A program made the position numbers and the translations under genes. This document shows positions 1 through 5,809 of a stretch of DNA of 6,034 bases, in pieces; position 1 is the first letter of the stretch; every line of letters starts with the position of its first letter. This DNA is from JBJXFY01 sp046155815 (GTDB lineage: Bacteria > Verrucomicrobiota > Verrucomicrobiia > Limisphaerales > CAIMTB01): contig JBJXFY010000445.1 in NCBI GenBank assembly GCA_046155815.1, positions 1-6,034 of the forward strand, read 5' to 3'. The notes under the pieces were generated by a model, which made no database searches, was not told where the DNA came from, and saw nothing but the letters and a program-made list of their open reading frames with translations.

Positions 1-1
1 C

Positions 2-301
2 CGCGATGGACTCGCCAACATGTACCAGGTCGAGCACGACGAGATGATCGCCTCCATCCGCAAGGGCGCCCCGATCAACGACGGCGAGTGGATGGCCCGC
101 AGCACGATGGTCGCGATCATGGGCCGCATGGCCGCCTACACCGGAAAGGAGATTACCTGGGAGCAGGCGCTGAACTCGGAGGAGGACCTGGCCCGCTGGG
201 TCACGAACCGCGAGGGCGCGGCCGGCAGCCTGGACTTCGACTGGAACCTGCCCCTGCGCGTGCCGCCCGTGGCCATGCCCGGCCAGACGCCGTTCGTGTA
301 G
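2..301 (+). CDS. Gfo/Idh/MocA-family oxidoreductase, C-terminal fragment
   Basis: The last 99 codons of a gene that begins left of the window, ending at TAG 299-301. The visible protein begins RDGLANMYQVEHDEMIASIR and continues through STMVAIMGRMAAYTGKEITWEQALNS to a proline-rich tail ending VPPVAMPGQTPFV. This is the C-terminal signature of Gfo/Idh/MocA-type NAD(P)-dependent oxidoreductases that are abundant in Planctomycetota and Verrucomicrobiota. Family members have an N-terminal Rossmann nucleotide-binding domain, outside the window here, and a C-terminal alpha/beta domain, and usually oxidise or reduce sugars, inositols or their derivatives. Many PVC members are exported through a Tat signal, which cannot be checked. 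The substrate cannot be inferred from this piece. An insertion, ARWVTNREGAAGSLDFD, lies between the conserved ALNSEEDL and the proline tail. An ATG at 20 is internal, because the frame stays open to the window edge. The family call is secure; the specific role is unknown. Confidence 0.9.
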   Translation, partial: RDGLANMYQVEHDEMIASIRKGAPINDGEWMARSTMVAIMGRMAAYTGKEITWEQALNSEEDLARWVTNREGAAGSLDFDWNLPLRVPPVAMPGQTPFV

Positions 302-312
302 GCGGCCCCATG

Positions 313-350
313 GCGGCGACGCCGCATCGCCGATGAGCCTTCCGCGAAGG
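313..350. other. two small hairpins just downstream of the oxidoreductase stop
   Basis: Two short inverted repeats lie 12 to 49 bases past the oxidoreductase stop. GCGGC-gac-GCCGC (313-325) and CCTTC-cgc-GAAGG (338-350) each form a 5-bp stem with a 3-base loop. Neither is followed by a T tract, so neither reads as a classical intrinsic terminator. They could help end or stabilise the upstream transcript. Stems this short are also expected by chance in DNA this GC-rich. Confidence 0.3.
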
Positions 351-443
351 AGCGCCGGCCTCCGGCCCGGTGCGAAGCGACCGACTCACGACATGCCGGC
401 AAGGTGCCGGCAGAACGCTCGCCGGGCCGGAGGCCGGCGTTCC
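349..443. repeat. REP-like intergenic inverted repeat, 22-bp arms
   Basis: The left arm (349-370, starting GGAGCGCCGGCC) and the right arm (422-443, ending GCCGGCGTTCC) are reverse complements at 21 of 22 positions. The one exception, G352 opposite T440, can still form a G-T wobble in RNA. The arms are separated by 51 bases. Each arm is itself a mini-hairpin; in the left arm GCCGG (354-358) pairs with CCGGC (362-366) around CCT. This architecture resembles REP/BIME-type extragenic palindromes. It lies wholly in the gap between two same-strand genes. It could be a dispersed element, a transcript-stabilising or terminating stem, or a remnant of a small non-autonomous mobile element. No second copy is present in the window, so its repetitive nature is inferred. 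Confidence 0.65.
394..412. repeat. paired 8-bp palindromes inside the inverted-repeat loop
   Basis: Two identical, perfectly palindromic octamers, TGCCGGCA, occupy 394-401 and 405-412, separated by AGG. Their starts are 11 bases apart, about one helical turn, and they sit in the middle of the loop of the larger inverted repeat. They could be tandem binding sites for a dimeric DNA-binding protein, or simply part of a compound palindromic repeat. Their core, GCCGGC, also occurs inside the large arms, which favours the second reading. Confidence 0.5.
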
Positions 444-502
444 GGGTCGGAGCACAGCCCTCCGCCTTGTCCCACCCTTGAAGCCGCGGCATCCTGACGC
501 CT

Positions 503-1027
503 GTGCTGGCCGAAACATCCGGGCGCCTCTCCGGTTTCAACCTGTTCGAGCTGTTCGAGTTCCTGAGCTACCTCGTCACCGTGGTCGGCCTGCCGTTCGC
601 CATCATCGTGTTCATCTGGGAGCAGCGGCGCGAGCGGCAGAACGAGGAGGAGGAGATCTTCCAAAGGCTCACCGACGAGTACATGGACTTCCTCAAGCTC
701 GTCCTCGACAACGCCGATCTCCAGATGCTCCGCCGCAACGCCGTCGAGCTGGAACTGAATGCCGAGCAGCAGGAGCGGAAATTCGCCCTGCTTGGCATCC
801 TCATTTCGATCTTCGAGCGCGCCTACATGCTGGTGTACGAGGACAAGATGGACCGCCAGACCCGCCGACTCTGGCAGTCCTGGGAGGACTACATGTGCGA
901 ATGGTGCCGGCGCGCCGATTTCCGCGAGGCGCTGCCCACGCTTCTCGAGGGCGAGGATGAGGATTTCCAGCGCTACATCACCCGCCTCGCCGCGGAAGAG
1001 CAGGCCAGGACCGTTGCCCGCACATGA
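503..1027 (+). CDS. conserved hypothetical single-span membrane protein
   Basis: A 174-aa protein not assignable to a named function. The start is GTG 503: an in-frame TGA at 479-481 limits upstream extension and no ATG occurs before the hydrophobic segment. No convincing Shine-Dalgarno sequence is seen. One membrane span covers about residues 18-39 (EFLSYLVTVVGLPFAIIVFI). A charged, probably helical and coiled-coil-prone stretch follows (QRRERQNEEEEIFQRLTDEY, 41-60). Beyond it lies an alpha-helical soluble domain with YMDFLKLVLDNADLQ, LLGILISIFERAYMLVYEDK (96-115) and aromatic-rich LWQSWEDYMCEWCRRADFREAL. The pattern of a short N-terminal anchor, then 'YxxFLKL', 'ISIFERAY' and 'QSWxxY', resembles a widespread uncharacterised bacterial family; this is remembered resemblance only. 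The gene ends in an ATGA overlap with the propeller gene at 1024, so the two are probably co-translated. By positive-inside charge the soluble domain should be cytoplasmic. Confidence 0.8.
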   Translation: MLAETSGRLSGFNLFELFEFLSYLVTVVGLPFAIIVFIWEQRRERQNEEEEIFQRLTDEYMDFLKLVLDNADLQMLRRNAVELELNAEQQERKFALLGILISIFERAYMLVYEDKMDRQTRRLWQSWEDYMCEWCRRADFREALPTLLEGEDEDFQRYITRLAAEEQARTVART

Positions 1028-2553
1028 ATCCATCGCCTCCGCCGCGCCGCCTTCGCTGGTGGCCCGCCCTGCTCATCCTCGCGCTGGTCACGGCGCGCAT
1101 CATTCAGGTCTGGGTCTTCAAGGACTACCAGCGGCAGTTCAAGGTCATGGGCACCGGCATGGCCGTCCTGGCCGGGCTTGCCCTGCTGCTCGTCTGGTGG
1201 CTGTTCCTCTCGCGTGTCCGCTGGCGCGCACGCTGGCTCGGGCTGGCCGGCACCCTCGCCGCCCTGCTGCTGGCCGCGGCGCTGTTCCGCTTTGTGGGCG
1301 TGTCCGGCGACCTCGTGCCGATCTTCGAGCCGCGTTGGCGAACCAGGCCGCCTGCTGCCCTGGCGGCCGTGACGAACGCGGTGCCGGCCGCTCCAGCCGC
1401 CGCGGCCTTTCCGCAGTTTCTTGGCCCGACGCGCGACGGTGTCGTCACTGGCCTTGCGCTCGCGACGAACTGGACCGCACACCCGCCGCAGGAACTCTGG
1501 CGCCAGCCGGTCGGCGAGGGCTGGGGCGGCTTCGTGGTGGCGGAAGGCCGCGCCTTCACGCTGGAACAGGACGGACCCCAGGAAGCCGTCACCGCCCGCG
1601 ACGCGCTCACGGGCGCGCCGCTGTGGCGGCATGGCGAGGACGCGCGCTACGACAACCCGGTCGGCGGCGTCGGCCCGCGTACCACGCCTGCGGTGGCCGG
1701 CGCCCGCGTGCTTGCCGTGGGCGCGACCGGCGGCCTGCGGTGCCTCGACGCCGCCTCCGGCCGCCTGCTGTGGCGGCGCGATACGCTCCGCGACGGCGGC
1801 GCGTCGGTTCCGGAATGGGGCGTCAGCGCGTCGCCCTTCGTGTGGCGCGACCTCGTCATCACCACGCCCGGCGGAACCAACGGTTCCGTCATCGCCTACC
1901 GGCTGGCCGACGGCGAGCCCGCCTGGCGCGGCGGCACGGCCCGGGCCGGCTACAGCTCCCCGCGCGTCACTGCCCTCGCCGGCATGGAAAAGCTGCTCGT
2001 GTTCGATCACCTCGGGGTCTCCGCCTACGCGCCCACGAACGGCGCGCCGCTCTGGAGCTACGGCTGGCCGGTCGGCCACCCGCATGTCACGGACCCCGTG
2101 CCCTTCGGGACGGACGGGCTGCTCGTGTCCAGCGGCTACGGCACTGGAAGCGAACTGCTGCGCGTGGGCCTCACGAACGGCGCGTGGGCCGCGGAGCGGG
2201 TCTGGAAGTCCATCCGCCTGAAGTCGAAGTTTGCCAATCTCATCCTCGACGGCGGCTACGCCTACGGCCTCGACGACGGACGCCTGACCTGCATCGAAGT
2301 CGCGACCGGCGAGCGCCGCTGGCAGGGCACGCGCTATGGCCACGGCCAGTTGCTGCGCGTGGAGGAGGTGCTTCTGGTCACTGCGGAAAACGGCGAGGTG
2401 GCGCTGGTGGCGCTGGACCCGGCGGCGTTCCGCGAACTCACGCGCTTCCGCGCACTGACCGGCAAGACGTGGAACCCGCCCGCGCTGGCCGCCGACCTGC
2501 TGCTCGTGCGCCACGCGACCGAGGCGGCGGCCTTCCGGCTGCCACGGCGCTGA
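1024..2553 (+). CDS. membrane-anchored PQQ-like beta-propeller protein
   Basis: A 509-aa protein with three predicted membrane spans, at about residues 12-31, 44-63 and 70-92. An Ala/Pro-rich linker (about 108-128) leads to a C-terminal beta-propeller. The propeller opens with FPQFLGPTRDG (129-139), a common lead-in for PQQ-like domains of PVC and acidobacterial proteins. Propeller blades are marked by recurring '(D)xxTGxxxW' strands: ARDALTGAPLW (191-201), CLDAASGRLLW (240-250), AYRLADGEPAW (291-301), AYAPTNGAPLW (334-344) and CIEVATGERRW (423-433), with a degenerate one near 461-475. VGPRTTPAV and YSSPRVTALAG are further conserved stretches. Basic residues at the N-terminus (RRLR) and between spans 2 and 3 (RVRWRAR) place the propeller in the periplasm. 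Such propellers serve as PQQ-dependent dehydrogenases or BamB-like scaffolds; no dehydrogenase catalytic residues can be assigned, so a scaffold or binding role is as likely. The start ATG overlaps the previous gene's stop (ATGA), giving translational coupling. Confidence 0.9.
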   Translation: MNPSPPPRRLRWWPALLILALVTARIIQVWVFKDYQRQFKVMGTGMAVLAGLALLLVWWLFLSRVRWRARWLGLAGTLAALLLAAALFRFVGVSGDLVPIFEPRWRTRPPAALAAVTNAVPAAPAAAAFPQFLGPTRDGVVTGLALATNWTAHPPQELWRQPVGEGWGGFVVAEGRAFTLEQDGPQEAVTARDALTGAPLWRHGEDARYDNPVGGVGPRTTPAVAGARVLAVGATGGLRCLDAASGRLLWRRDTLRDGGASVPEWGVSASPFVWRDLVITTPGGTNGSVIAYRLADGEPAWRGGTARAGYSSPRVTALAGMEKLLVFDHLGVSAYAPTNGAPLWSYGWPVGHPHVTDPVPFGTDGLLVSSGYGTGSELLRVGLTNGAWAAERVWKSIRLKSKFANLILDGGYAYGLDDGRLTCIEVATGERRWQGTRYGHGQLLRVEEVLLVTAENGEVALVALDPAAFRELTRFRALTGKTWNPPALAADLLLVRHATEAAAFRLPRR

Positions 2554-2583
2554 GTGCAGGGGAGTGGTCCCGGCAGCGCGGGG
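2554..2583. other. convergent intergenic gap without obvious terminator
   Basis: Thirty bases separate the TGA of the + strand propeller gene (2551-2553) from the TGA of the - strand zinc-ribbon gene (2584-2586). The gap contains no stem with a T tract on either strand. The two transcription units meet tail to tail, so transcripts probably overlap here or end by a factor-dependent mechanism. Confidence 0.5.
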
Positions 2584-2865
2584 TCAAAACCTGCCTGCAT
2601 ACCACGCGAGAAGGAGTGCGATGAGGCCCAGCGCCACGGCGGCCACCAGCCAGCGCGGCAGGCCGCGGCGCCGTGGCTTTCCGCTTCCGAACTCCTCGCG
2701 GACGAAGCGGTCGTGGTCGAATTCCTCCCCGTCTTCGGGGAGGCCGAGGCGCTGAGAGGCGGCGGAGTCCGCCCAGCCGGTCCGGTCGTCCGCGCCGCAT
2801 TCGGGACAGGCGCGGGCGCCGTCCGGCACGAGGGCGCCGCAGTTCGGGCAGACGTCCGGCGGCAT
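2584..2865 (-). CDS. zinc-ribbon membrane protein
   Basis: A 93-aa protein with an N-terminal zinc ribbon. Two CxxC knuckles, CPNC (6-9) and CPEC (20-23), are separated by ten residues, followed by GADDRTGW. An acidic linker comes next (LGLPEDGEEFDHDRFVREEFG, 40-60), then a basic RRRGLPR and one membrane span (about 72-89, LVAAVALGLIALLLAWYA), ending at the short tail GRF. The start is ATG 2865-2863, which shares one base with the preceding gene's stop (TGATG). A longer open frame to 2952 exists, but it adds an Arg-rich tail overlapping the upstream gene and is rejected. The basic residues before the span predict a cytoplasmic zinc ribbon tail-anchored in the inner membrane. Small proteins of this layout are common in Verrucomicrobia-like genomes, with no defined function known to me. 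It is the last gene of the operon. Confidence 0.85.
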   Translation of the reverse strand: MPPDVCPNCGALVPDGARACPECGADDRTGWADSAASQRLGLPEDGEEFDHDRFVREEFGSGKPRRRGLPRWLVAAVALGLIALLLAWYAGRF

Positions 2866-3674
2866 CACGCCGGGCGCACGCCGGCGAACTCGCCGGTCAC
2901 GCCGGGCTCGCGGGCGGCGTGGGAGAGCAGCGCGACGGGGTCCATGCCCCACGCGGCGGCCAGCCGCGGCACCTTGTCGAGGTTGACGCGCAGCTCGTCC
3001 GCGAGAGCCTCGTCGTCGGGTTCCGTGCCGCCGAGCGGCGGGCAGGCGCAGCCGAGCTGGCGTTCCTCGCGGGTGGCCTCACCCTCGTTCCACAGGGTTT
3101 TTCCGGCCCAGGCGAAGCCGCGCACCACCCGGCCGCCCCGGGCCCACGCCCAGCCATGGGCGCCCGTGGGCGGGTGGACGTGGAAGTACTGCGCGTTGCC
3201 GAGGCGCTGCCCCAGCCCGCGCACGAAGTGGTACACGGCGTCCACGTCGCCGGCCGGGTCGGGCACCGCCGGGCCGAAAATCATGATCCAGCCGTTGACC
3301 GGCGGGGTGAGGTAGAGTCCGCGGTGACGGGGGTGGTTGAAGGCGTCCTCGAGCGGGCAGGGCCGGGTGTTGGCGAGGCCGAGGGCGTTGCGGACGTCGC
3401 GCACGAGCGGAGCGCGCACGGCCACCCAGCGGTCCGGCAGCAGCACCACGCCGCGTGGCTGGGTCGTGCCGCCGAGGCGCGTCACCAGCGCGGGGGGCTC
3501 GTACTCGCCCTCGCGCCGGCCGCGGCGGAGGTACTGCGCCACCAGCAGCGCGCATACCACGCCGAGGCAGATCACCGCGACCAGAAGCAGAAGGAGAATG
3601 TACGCCACCACGTCTTCGTTGCGGAACGCCGGGTGCGCGAGGAGTTCCGGATCCGGTAGGGCGGGCGCGTCCAT
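2865..3674 (-). CDS. uncharacterised single-span membrane protein
   Basis: A 269-aa protein not assigned to a named family. The chosen start, ATG 3674-3672, lies 16 bases after the aminotransferase stop. The open frame runs up to 3809, but that extension is Arg/Cys/Thr-rich and overlaps the upstream gene, so it is rejected. A membrane span occupies about residues 22-48 (VVAYILLLLLVAVICLGVVCALLVA), followed by basic RRGRREG, which places the rest in the cytoplasm. The soluble part has beta-strand-like VVLLPDRWVAVRA (76-88), GWIMIFGPAVPDPAGDVDAVYHFV (128-151), GNAQYFHVHPP and HGWAWARGGRVVRGFAWAGKTLWNEG (173-198), then AADELRVNLDKVPRLAAAWGMDPVALL-like helices near the C-terminus. The alternation of 'WxxVxGPxxPDPxxDVD' and 'HxWAW…GxxxRxFAWAGxTLWNxG' looks conserved and matches a family recalled from Verrucomicrobia, of unknown role. 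Its stop overlaps the start of the zinc-ribbon gene by one base, implying co-expression. Confidence 0.8.
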   Translation of the reverse strand: MDAPALPDPELLAHPAFRNEDVVAYILLLLLVAVICLGVVCALLVAQYLRRGRREGEYEPPALVTRLGGTTQPRGVVLLPDRWVAVRAPLVRDVRNALGLANTRPCPLEDAFNHPRHRGLYLTPPVNGWIMIFGPAVPDPAGDVDAVYHFVRGLGQRLGNAQYFHVHPPTGAHGWAWARGGRVVRGFAWAGKTLWNEGEATREERQLGCACPPLGGTEPDDEALADELRVNLDKVPRLAAAWGMDPVALLSHAAREPGVTGEFAGVRPA

Positions 3675-3690
3675 GTACTGGGCAGGGAAC

Positions 3691-4572
3691 CTAGAAAGTC
3701 CGACCGCCGGTTCCAACGGAAAAGCGCCGGCCCAGCGCGGCCCGCACGCAGTCGCGGTGCAGCCGGTGCAGCGCGTCCGACGCGCCGCCCGGCGCCAGCG
3801 GCCGGCCATCCAGCGAAACAGCCCGCGCCACCTCCACGCCGGAAGACGTGACGACCACGGCGTCGGCGGCGAGCAGGGCTTCCGGCCCGGCGCACGACTC
3901 GTGGCAAGGTCGGCCCGCGGCGGCCAGCGCCTCCAGCAAGACCCGCCGCGTCACCCCGGCCAGCGCGCCGGTGGCGGGCGGCGGCGTGTGCCAGGCACCG
4001 TCCGCGTGCCAGAAGACGTTGCCCGACGCGGCTTCCGCGACGTGCCCGGCCGTGTCCAGCAGCAGCGCCTCGTCCGTGCCGGCCTCCTCGGCGCGCTGGC
4101 GGGCGAGGACGTTGAGCAGGCGGCTGCCGGTCTTGAACGGGGCCAGCGGGTCCCCGGCCGGCACGCGGAACGGCGACGTGGCCAGCCGCCATTTCAGCGG
4201 GCGCTCCGGCGAAACCTCCGGCGCGGGATGCGCGGTGATGATGACCCCCGGCTCCTCCGCGCCCGCGGGCGAATAGCCCCGGCGGCCGACGCCGCGCGAG
4301 ACGTGCAGGCGCACCATGGCGCCGGACAGGCCATGGCGGCGCAGAACCTCCAGTGCCGCCGCCAGCAGCGCCTCGTCACTGAACGGTAGGCGGAGGCGAA
4401 GGAACTCCGCCCCGGCGTGCAGGCGATCCAGGTGCTGCGCCCACGCGAACGGGAGTCCGTCGTAACACCGGATCGTCTCGAAGAGGCCGTCGCCGTACAG
4501 GAACGAGCGGTCGAAGACGGAAACGCGCGCCTCGCAGGCGGGGACGAAGGCGCCGTTCAGGAAGACTTCCAT
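3691..4572 (-). CDS. class IV PLP aminotransferase / ADC-lyase-like protein
   Basis: A 293-aa fold-type IV pyridoxal-phosphate enzyme, the usual length for the family. The N-terminus has the family strand MEVFLNGAFVP, then VSVFDRSFLYGDGLFETIRCYDG (17-39). The predicted Schiff-base lysine is K147 in APFKTGSRLLN. The cofactor-contacting glutamate is E180, in ALLLDTAGHVAEAASGNVF (169-187), followed by HTPP and GALAGVTRRVLLE. VSRGVGRRGYSP (91-102) resembles the RGxGGRGY segment of PabC-type 4-amino-4-deoxychorismate lyases, which make p-aminobenzoate for folate. Branched-chain and D-amino-acid aminotransferases share the same core motifs, so the substrate is open and no symbol is given. It is a cytosolic enzyme. 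The start ATG 4572-4570 lies four bases past the thiH stop and is preceded by a good ribosome-binding site; the Arg-rich frame extension to 4776 overlaps thiH and is rejected. Confidence 0.88.
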   Translation of the reverse strand: MEVFLNGAFVPACEARVSVFDRSFLYGDGLFETIRCYDGLPFAWAQHLDRLHAGAEFLRLRLPFSDEALLAAALEVLRRHGLSGAMVRLHVSRGVGRRGYSPAGAEEPGVIITAHPAPEVSPERPLKWRLATSPFRVPAGDPLAPFKTGSRLLNVLARQRAEEAGTDEALLLDTAGHVAEAASGNVFWHADGAWHTPPPATGALAGVTRRVLLEALAAAGRPCHESCAGPEALLAADAVVVTSSGVEVARAVSLDGRPLAPGGASDALHRLHRDCVRAALGRRFSVGTGGRTF

Positions 4573-4576
4573 CGCG

Positions 4577-4583
4577 TCACCCC
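4577..4583 (-). promoter_or_regulatory. ribosome-binding site for the aminotransferase gene
   Basis: On the - strand the bases GGGGTGA (4583 to 4577) match the anti-Shine-Dalgarno complement GGAGGTGA at six of seven positions. They sit seven bases (GG core to ATG) before the aminotransferase start. The TGA of this site is also the thiH stop codon, so terminating thiH ribosomes sit on the site. This supports translational coupling and fixes the ATG at 4572 as the start. Confidence 0.6.
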
Positions 4584-5785
4584 GCCAACGCCCCGTCCCA
4601 GTCCTTCCACACCGGCTCGAGGCCGAGTCGTTCGAGCACGGCGGCCATCTCGGCGGGGCTGCGTTCGTCCGCAATTTCGAACTGCCCCGTCGCCGATGTC
4701 GTGCGGCCGGGCGCGGCCCACTCGCTGGCGTCGCCGGCCAGCTCCTCGATCCGCCCGCGGCGCGTGACGTGGACATTTTCCCGGCCGGCTCCGGTGTAGC
4801 CGCCCGGCTCCGTGTGGCTGCCGGCGCTGATCATCGTGATGCCGAGGGGAATCAGGCCGTCGCGCAGCGCCGCCGGCTCGCGCGTCGACAGCACGAGGCC
4901 GACATCGGGAAGGAACAGGCGCAGCGCCGCGACGAGCTGCACCAGCTCGCGGTCGCCCAGATGCGTCCACGGCTCGAACTCGCCCGCGCACGGCCGCAGC
5001 CGCGGCAGCGAGACGGTGACCTGCGCGCGCCAGCAGTGGCGCAGGAGCCATTGCGCGTGGGCCGCGACGCTGAGCGCCTCGATCCGCCAGTCGGCCAGCC
5101 CGTGCAGCGCGCCGATGCCGAGCCGTCGGAAGCCCGCGGCGTAGGCGCGCTCGGGCGTTGCCAGCCGCCATCCGAAATCCTTCTTCGGCCCGGCCGTGTG
5201 GGCGCGCGCGTACACGGCCTCGTCGTAGGTTTCCTGGTACACGACCAGCCCTTCCGCGCCGGCCGCCGTCAGGGGGAGATACTCCGCGGCTTCCATCGGC
5301 CCGACCTCGAGCGACACGGCCGGCACCACGGCGCGCACGGCCGCCACGCATTCCGACAGGTACCCGCCGGGGACGAACTTCGGATGTTCGCCCGCGACGA
5401 GCAGGATGTTGCGGAAGCCTTGTGCCGCCAGAGCCTCGGCCTCACGCCGGACCTCGGCCGCGGAGAGCGTGACGCGGAGGATCGGGTTGTCGCGCGAGAA
5501 GCCGCAGTAGGCGCAGTTGTTGATGCACTCGTTCGAGAGGTACAGGGGCGCGAAGAGGCGGATCGCCCGGCCGAAGCGCTGCCGCGTCAGGTTGCGGGCC
5601 CGACGCGCGAGCAGCTCAAGCTGCGCGCCCGCCGCCGGCGACAGCAGCGCGGCGAAGTCATCGAGCGTCGGCCGCGGTGCCGCCATCGCCCGCGCCACGT
5701 CCGCCGCCGAAGCCGCGAGGCTGCGTTCCCGCAATGTCGTGAGCGGCAGCGCGCCGAAGGCGGTGGCGAAGGCGGGGTCGCTCAC
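4577..5785 (-). CDS. thiH: 2-iminoacetate synthase ThiH
   Basis: A 402-aa radical SAM enzyme that cleaves tyrosine to dehydroglycine (2-iminoacetate) and p-cresol, supplying the C2-N3 unit of the thiamine thiazole ring to ThiG. The 4Fe-4S/SAM motif CxxxCxxC is C87, C91, C94 in YLSNECINNCAYCGFSRDN. Family-specific stretches include AALLSPAAGAQLELLARRA and LTRQRFG before the motif, then LLVAGEHPKFV, VVYQETYDEAVYARAHTAGPKKDFGWRL, LGIGALHGLADWR, VSLPRLRPCAGEFEP, LVLSTREPAALRDGLIPLGITMISAGSHTEPGGY and the C-terminal EPVWKDWDGAL. These align closely with recalled E. coli ThiH (about 377 aa), with some extra sequence near residues 336-365. The start is GTG 5785-5783, the only start codon after the in-frame TGA at 5812-5810; no clear Shine-Dalgarno sequence precedes it. 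No thiG, thiS or thiF lies in the window. It is cytosolic and co-transcribed with the aminotransferase four bases downstream. Confidence 0.96.
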   Translation of the reverse strand: MSDPAFATAFGALPLTTLRERSLAASAADVARAMAAPRPTLDDFAALLSPAAGAQLELLARRARNLTRQRFGRAIRLFAPLYLSNECINNCAYCGFSRDNPILRVTLSAAEVRREAEALAAQGFRNILLVAGEHPKFVPGGYLSECVAAVRAVVPAVSLEVGPMEAAEYLPLTAAGAEGLVVYQETYDEAVYARAHTAGPKKDFGWRLATPERAYAAGFRRLGIGALHGLADWRIEALSVAAHAQWLLRHCWRAQVTVSLPRLRPCAGEFEPWTHLGDRELVQLVAALRLFLPDVGLVLSTREPAALRDGLIPLGITMISAGSHTEPGGYTGAGRENVHVTRRGRIEELAGDASEWAAPGRTTSATGQFEIADERSPAEMAAVLERLGLEPVWKDWDGALAG

Positions 5786-5809
5786 GGGAGCTTTGAGCCG
5801 GACGCTGTC

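Noticed and set aside
338..350. CCTTC-CGC-GAAGG as an intrinsic terminator of the oxidoreductase gene.
   Set aside because: The stem is only 5 bp and no T tract follows.
386..1033. A 215-codon open frame on the - strand opposite the 174-aa membrane protein.
   Set aside because: Leu/Glu-rich mirror of the sense codons that also runs through the palindromic repeat. The + strand frame has a clean membrane span and an ATGA junction with the next gene.
973..2514. A 513-codon open frame on the - strand opposite the propeller gene.
   Set aside because: Low-complexity antisense shadow rich in Arg, Ala, Gly and Gln, with no recognisable motif.
759..2624. A 621-codon open frame on the + strand, longer than the real propeller gene it overlaps.
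   Set aside because: Its product is an Arg/Ala/Pro/Gly-rich string with no domain. It exists because GC-rich codons avoid stops in the shifted frame. The overlapping 1024-2553 frame carries clear propeller motifs.
2673..4389. Long + strand open frames (2673-3659 and 3337-4389) across the - strand membrane protein and aminotransferase genes.
   Set aside because: Compositionally biased shadows. The opposite strand encodes recognisable proteins with tight operon spacing.
4573..4776. N-terminal extension of the aminotransferase frame by 68 codons.
   Set aside because: The extension is Arg/Ser/Pro-rich, overlaps the end of thiH and lacks family similarity. ATG 4572 has a good ribosome-binding site and begins with the family's first strand.
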